Of a stretch of 64,000 nt of DNA, positions 59,179 through 64,000 are shown one piece after another. The stretch comes from Motacilla alba alba (taxonomy: Eukaryota; Chordata; Aves; Passeriformes; Motacillidae): contig NC_052028.1 in the NCBI RefSeq assembly GCF_015832195.1, forward strand, positions 787,501 through 851,500, given 5' to 3'. Numbering within the stretch: position 1 is the first letter of the stretch; each line of letters starts with the position of its first letter. A model generated the notes under the pieces. That model saw only the letters and a list, made by a program, of their open reading frames with translations. It did no database searches and was not told the DNA's origin. The position numbers and the translations under genes are program-made.

Positions 59179-59263
59179 TACACGGAATTTTAAAAGGAAA
59201 GGAACTAATTTCAAGACAGACAGCTGGATATCTTGATGTCTCAGGATTTGGCATCACATGAGA

Positions 59264-59449
59264 TTTTTTACAAGGGCCTGGAGTGACAGGACAAGGGAGA
59301 ATAGCTTCAAACCAAAAGAGAGTTGGGTAAATGGGATATTTGGGAGGAATTTTTCCCTGGGAGGGTGGGCAGGCCCTGGCACAGGGTGCCCAGAGCAGCT
59401 GTGGCTGCCCCTGGATCCCTGGAAGTGTCCAAGGCCAGGGTTGGACAGG
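59264..59449 (+). mobile_element. CR1 LINE 3' region fragment
   Basis: TTTTTTACAAGGGCCTGGAG, GGATATTTGGGAGGAATTTTT, CCCTGGGAGGGTGGGCAGG, GCCCTGGCACAGGGTGCCC and GTGGCTGCCCCTGGATCCC in plus orientation, matching the copies at 7.7, 37.4, 46.8 and 63.9 kb. It breaks off before the terminal repeats, so the 3' end is deleted. Confidence 0.94.
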
Positions 59450-61526
59450 GAAGAAGCCTGATTTATTAACTTCCTAAAAGCACAAAAATAAATCTTCTAT
59501 AAATGACTGACAAGTGATGTTTTGTTCTCCCAGCAATCCAAATGCCTTTACCAAGTGGCTGAATGAGCTTTTGGCCTAAGCTCACTGAAGTATCCTGAGA
59601 TGCAGGAGATCTGCTCCCAGTTCTTTACTGATTACAAACTTTGGTTTATTCCTTTCCCTTTTCCAGGCCTCTACTCCCCATGTTTCAGGTGTAAATACCA
59701 TCACCCCATTCTCCTGCTCTTTTCAGAGAGGCAGGAGGCTTGTCCAGGCAGGCACTGTCTCATTCTGCACATTGACTTCTGCCACCTGTACAATGGCAGG
59801 AGGACTTCAAGCTACTTCTGCTGCAGAACGAAATCCCAGCTCTCTCTGTTCTCAGCTGATTAAATGCTTTCTTTTCAGCAAAATTTAAGCCCTATTCATT
59901 TTAATTAAGCATTTCTACTTTATTTGGTGCTTCTTCAGTTTGCCTCCCTGGAAGCACCCCCTTCAAATTTATATGAAATATTCTACCCAGCTGAACACAC
60001 AGTGACTCCTTTATTCCCCTCAGCAGAGCACAGTGACATAAAGGAATCCTGTGAGGAAAGGCATCCACAGCAGGAAAAATAAAAGTTCTTGTAAAGCACT
60101 TCTCCAACTTTCCTAAAGACTTCATATTTGTGACTTATAACTCAGGGAGGTTTGTTCCACAAGGGCCGTGCCAGCGAGGCTGCGCTGCAGCGAGGAGCTC
60201 GCAGTGACACAACGTCTTGGTGGTATTTGCACACAATTTCCTCCATCCATCACCACTGCTGGGAGTGATGGCATAAAGCTTCTCACAGCTGGCCATTGTG
60301 GAACAGTGAGGATGCCCTCAGCACATAAACACCTCGGGGATTTGTTCAAAACTGCTGCTGAGGATGAGCTTTGCGCTTTGCAGCATCCTCCTTCTTTTCA
60401 TCTGTGTGGAAGAGCTTTGTTCACAGCAGCAAAATCCACCTGGTGTCTGCCCAAACCAGAGTGAGCCACTGTGATCAGGAGCATCTCCTGCAGCTCACTG
60501 CAGGCATGAAAATTGCCCCAGAGTTGTAGCTGACAGTGGGGGCTCGGTTCCAGCAGGGGAAGGAGCATGTGCTATGCTTCAGAGAAAAGCCTCTAGTTGT
60601 ATGAAAAATGACAGAAAACATCCACATTTCTTTGGGTTATTTGTACCACCATGAGCTGATATTACAGTAGTGCAATTCCTCCCAGGAAAGCTGAGCTGGC
60701 AGAGCCGTCCTGATACCCTAGCAAGAGCTGCAGCCAAGGCGTCTCTAACTCAGAGTATTTAATTTCATCTTAATTTATTTCATTTCATTTCATTTCAATC
60801 TAACACCAAGATATTAGACACGTTCTTACTGCCCTTCCAGCATGTGCTTTTATACATAAAATAAACACATATGGATCTTTCCTTGGTTGATGGATGTACC
60901 CATTACCCTCCCTCCTAAAAATCTGTGCTAATCCTATTTTTACTGCAGAACCTCAACACGTTTGTTTGTTTTTTTTCTCAAAGCACTGCTCTGAAAATTC
61001 AAATAGTGGTCATTTCTCCCTACCTGTATTCCAGGGAAGGTTTCTGAAGGAATGAGACCTGACCCAGCTTTAGACAAACAAGAGCTGTAGCACCCAATTT
61101 TGTCAAAATGTCCAGAGGGGTCTTAGAATATTCAGTTGGAATGAAGAACATTTATGGTATTATCCTTGTTATCTGGTGTACAAATACACACAGATTTCTT
61201 CAGAATTTTCTTATACATGGTGGGTTAACAGTGTCTTAAATCAGACTTCTTTCTGTGTAGTGCTTCAGTGACAACAGGATTTTCTTAGAGCCACAGATTC
61301 AACATCCCTGAACAGGAAAGGCTCTGCAAAGAACTTTACTGTGATACTGAACTACCAAAAATACACCAGTGTGGCATCGAGAGAAAGACAGACAAATCTC
61401 CGGATGATCAAGTCATAGAAGAAAGTGCCAAAACTGAATTTTTCCCTCAGGAGCACCAAGGCTGCCTGCCAGCGCTGGGGATACTGCAGTGTGGGCTCCA
61501 GCAGAACAGCGGTAGTGGAATGAGCA
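59450..61526. other. unique non-coding sequence, nothing recognised
   Basis: About 2 kb, AT-leaning. The segment 60160-60215 is a small CpG-bearing stretch. No gene or transposable element recognised. Confidence 0.45.
60775..60797 (+). repeat. short (TTTCA)n microsatellite
   Basis: About four and a half TTTCA units. Confidence 0.9.
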
Positions 61527-62084
61527 GAGGGGACCTGCAGGTCCTGGCTGGTGCCAGGTGAACAAATATGAGTCAGCAGTGCCCTGGAGCCAGGAGGGAC
61601 ATCCCTGTCCTGGGGACACCAGGGAAAAGGGAGGGATGGTCCCACTCTGCTCTGGGCTGGGGCAGCCTCACCTCCAGTGCTGGGGCAGTTTGGGTGCCAC
61701 AACATCAGAGACCCAAAGCTGCTCCAGAGTGCCCAAAGGAGGGGCCGGGGCTGGGGAAGGCTCTGCAGGGGCCACCCGAGCAGGGCTGAGGGCACTGGGC
61801 TGGTTCAGCTGCAGCAGAGGAGCCGAGGGCAGAGCTCAGGGAAGGAGGGAACGGCTGCAGGGGGAGCTTTGGGATGGACACCAGGGAAAGGTTCTTCCCC
61901 CAGAGGGTGCTGGCACTGCCCAGGCTCCCCAGGGAATGGGCACGGCCTGAGGCTGCCCGAGCTCCAGGAGAGTTCAGACAGTGCTGCCAGGGATGCACAG
62001 GGGGATTGCTGGGGAGTCTAGGCAGGGCCGGGAGCTGGACTGATGCTGGTGGGTCCCTTAACTCAGGATATTCCACAATTCTCA
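61527..62084 (+). mobile_element. CR1 LINE fragment, ORF2 C-terminus and 3' end
   Basis: Colinear with the copy at 13425-13990: GAGTCAGCAGTGCCCTGGAG, GGGACATCCCTGTCCTGGGG, CTCCAGTGCTGGGGCAGTTTG, AGGTTCTTCCCCCAGAGGG and GGGATTGCTGGGGAGTCTAGG. This copy retains more of the end, GGACTGATGCTGGTGGGTCCC then ACTCAGGATATTCCACAATTC, a decayed CR1 terminus. GC-rich open frames across it on both strands are not genes. Confidence 0.95.
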
Positions 62085-62399
62085 GCAGTTTTGGCTCCAC
62101 TGCCCATTTGTGTTGCAGTGGTGCAGCCCTTGCTCTCCCATTGCTGAACCAGAGTCTGGGACTGCAGCCTGGTTTGGGGGGAACTCTGTAAACGTGGGGC
62201 AATTTGGGAGAGCTCACCTGAACCTCATGTCTGCCAGCAATTACATTTGCTCACTGAAGCACAAAAGAATTCTGCTTATTTGTATTATGCTATAAATGCA
62301 ACATGGCTCCAGAGCCACGGGCAGGGCCTGAGCCCAGGAGCTGCCCCTGCCCAGGAGGCAGAACTGCTGCCCTGGGCAGTGCCAGCCCTGAGCAGATGG
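62085..62399. other. short unique spacer between CR1 copies
   Basis: Nothing recognised. Confidence 0.45.
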
Positions 62400-62548
62400 T
62401 GCAGAGGCTGTGCAGTGTCCCTGCCTGGGGACATTGCAGAGCTGTGAGCACACCCTGCTGTGCCCTGAGCTCTGGGGTGGCCCTGCTGGAGCAGGGAGGT
62501 GGCACCAGGGGACCCAACCTGACCCGTTCTGTGATTCTGGGATTCTGT
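62400..62548 (+). mobile_element. CR1 LINE 3' end fragment
   Basis: GTGTCCCTGCCTGGGGACAT, GAGCACACCCTGCTGTGCCC, GTGGCCCTGCTGGAGCAGGG, then AACCTGACCCGTTCTGTGAT and TCTGGGATTCTGTAA. The order fits the CR1 3' tail ending in doubled ATTCTGTG-like repeats. The 5' limit is uncertain. Confidence 0.85.
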
Positions 62549-63375
62549 AAATCTCAGAAGCCAAGAGAGGCTTCCAGAGTCTGGATCATTCTGGAGGCTC
62601 TCAAGGATCGATAATTCTGCTGTGGGAATGAAACATGACCTCCTCCTCAGACAGAGCAGCAGTGCTGGCCAAAAATCCCAGCCAGTGTGCCACAGCCACG
62701 GAGATGGTGGTTAGGAAGGAGCTTTTCAATGGTTTTGAGAGACATGGAAAATGCCACAATTGGGGAACTGTATATTCCTTATGCAAATAGTTTTCATATG
62801 CCCTCCCATGCCGGGAGGCATTTGATTTTAGGTTTGTTTTCTTAGGGAAACAAGGTTTAAGCAACCACAAAGTCTGCTTGCTCCACCCAACAACCTGTGT
62901 CATTCATTGCTACATCTCTATCCAATTTATTTCAACCTGGCTGTCCTGCAAAAGGCAGAAAAGCACAAGGCCTGACAGAAAGGAGAGATTATTTTTGTGA
63001 CAGAGGGATGAAGTCACAGTGCAGCCTTTATTACATCCCACTCACAGACCATTCTGACAAAGCAGAAATTCCAGCTCTTGGAAACAAATCCTTAAGGACC
63101 TGAATTGGATAACTGCCACACGTTATACAATGCATTAAGGACATGCACTAAGGACAGGGGAGGAGAGGCAGACTCATTATTTGCCCTCTCCTTCCCCTTT
63201 TGAGACAGCAGCTGCCACCAGCAGCCAGAGGGGTTCTGGCAGCCAAAAGGTGCAAGCAGCAGAACAGAACCCCCCAAACCCTGCAGGAGTCAGTGTTTAA
63301 ACAATACAACCCGCAGCTGAGGCATGCATTTCTGCACCCACACAAGGCAGCACCTGTGACCCCATTCATACACCC
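62549..63375. other. unique non-coding sequence, nothing recognised
   Basis: No repeat or gene recognised. Confidence 0.45.
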
Positions 63376-64000
63376 CTGAAGGATGGGGTGACATCCAGAG
63401 GAACCTGGACAAGCTCCAGGGGTGGCCCAAGGGAACCTCATGAGGTTTAACAACACCAAGTGCAGGAACTGCCCCTGGGCTGGGACAACCCCAGGGTCAG
63501 TCCAGGCTGGGATAAGCAGCTGGAGCAGCCCTGGGAGAAGGACCTGGGGGTGCTGGGGGTGGGAGCTGGACCTGCCCCAACCCAGAATCCCCAGCCCTGG
63601 GCTGAGCCCCAGCATGGGCAACAGGGCAGGGGGGATTCAGGGTGGTGCTCAGGTGAGACCCCACCTGCAGAGCTGCCCCAGCCCTGGGCCCAGCACAGGC
63701 AGGAGCTGGAGCTGCTGCAGCCAGGCCAGAGGAGGCTCCAGGATGAGCAGAGGGATGGAGCAGCTCTGCTGGGAGGAAAGGCTGGCACAGCTGGCATTGT
63801 TCACCTGCACAGCAGAAGCTTTGGGGTGACCTCAGGGTGGCCTTGCAGGGCCTGGAGGAGCCCCAGGAAACATGGAGAGAGAATTGCCAAGGGATGGAGG
63901 GACAGGACCCAGGGAATGGCTCCCAGTGCCAGAGGGCAGGGGTGGATGGGATTTTTGGGAGGAATTGTTCCCTGGGAGGGTGGGCAGGCCCTGGCACAGG
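63376..64000 (+). mobile_element. CR1 LINE copy running off the window end
   Basis: A comparatively long copy covering the ORF2 C-terminal region and the start of the 3' tail. Landmarks in order: AGAGGAACCTGGACAAGCTCC, CCTCATGAGGTTTAACAACAC, GAGAAGGACCTGGGGGTGCTG, GACCTCAGGGTGGCCTTGCAG, TTTTTGGGAGGAATTGTTCCC and, at the last bases, GGGCAGGCCCTGGCACAGG. The translation is broken by stops and frameshifts, so it is inactive. The remaining 3' tail lies beyond the window. Confidence 0.93.

Noticed and set aside
61352..62217. Several 100-170-codon open frames on both strands
   Set aside because: They fall on the GC-rich CR1 copy at 61527-62084 and shadow one another.
1..64000. CRISPR arrays, tRNA genes, rRNA, bacterial operons, phage or endogenous retroviral LTRs
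   Set aside because: Looked for by eye on both strands. No regularly spaced identical repeats, tRNA T-loop contexts with matching stems, LTR pairs or retroviral gene motifs were recognised.

Overview
The window looks like non-coding DNA from a bird, most probably a songbird (Passeriformes). The main reason is its repeats. Nearly every recognisable repeat is a 5'-truncated piece of a CR1 (chicken repeat 1) LINE, many of the GC-rich 3'-tail type that is common in passerine genomes. They end in the CR1 hallmark of short direct repeats of the ATTCTGTG / ATTCTATG kind. No SINE burst, LTR retrovirus, DNA transposon, tRNA, rRNA or bacterial-type gene was recognised. The species assignment is inference, because no mitochondrial or diagnostic gene sequence is present.

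No complete protein-coding gene can be supported. All long open frames are explained by one of three things: GC-rich CR1 tails open in several frames on both strands, the GC-rich block at about 12.1-12.4 kb, or chance. Three stretches combine an open frame with good splice-like borders (1621-1866 plus; 10942-11051 minus; 41013-41123, open on both strands). They are listed as weak exon candidates of unknown identity, so the window could be an intron or an intergenic interval.

Layout. 0-7.7 kb: unique sequence with a small minisatellite, an exon candidate, an AT-rich regulatory-looking block (3.84-4.33 kb), a 40-bp tandem duplication and a perfect 11-bp hairpin. 7.7-24 kb: five CR1 pieces (7.7, 8.9, 13.4, 17.2, 23.9 kb), an AT-rich block (9.25-9.84 kb), a small CpG-rich block preceded by a long pyrimidine tract (12.0-12.4 kb), a block rich in transcription-factor-like motifs (14.46-14.89 kb) and a (TC)n microsatellite. 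24-35.6 kb: 11.6 kb in which no transposable element was recognised, with a GC/CpG-enriched patch at 26.2 kb. 35.6-49.4 kb: seven scattered CR1 pieces, one of them very old and doubtful. 49.4-58.9 kb: mostly unique sequence with a four-unit minisatellite (50.5 kb), a long CR1 copy (53.8 kb), a short CR1 end (55.7 kb) and an AT-rich homeodomain-motif block (57.9-58.3 kb). 58.9-64 kb: (TTTTG)n/(TTGG)n repeats with a G/C hairpin, then four CR1 copies, the last running off the window end.

Nothing here resembles a new enzymatic or defence system. The items most worth following are the motif-dense AT-rich blocks (possible conserved enhancers), the long repeat-poor interval and the exon candidates. 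Each could be settled by comparison with other bird genomes or by RNA data. Boundaries were read by eye and should be taken as accurate to about 5-20 bases.
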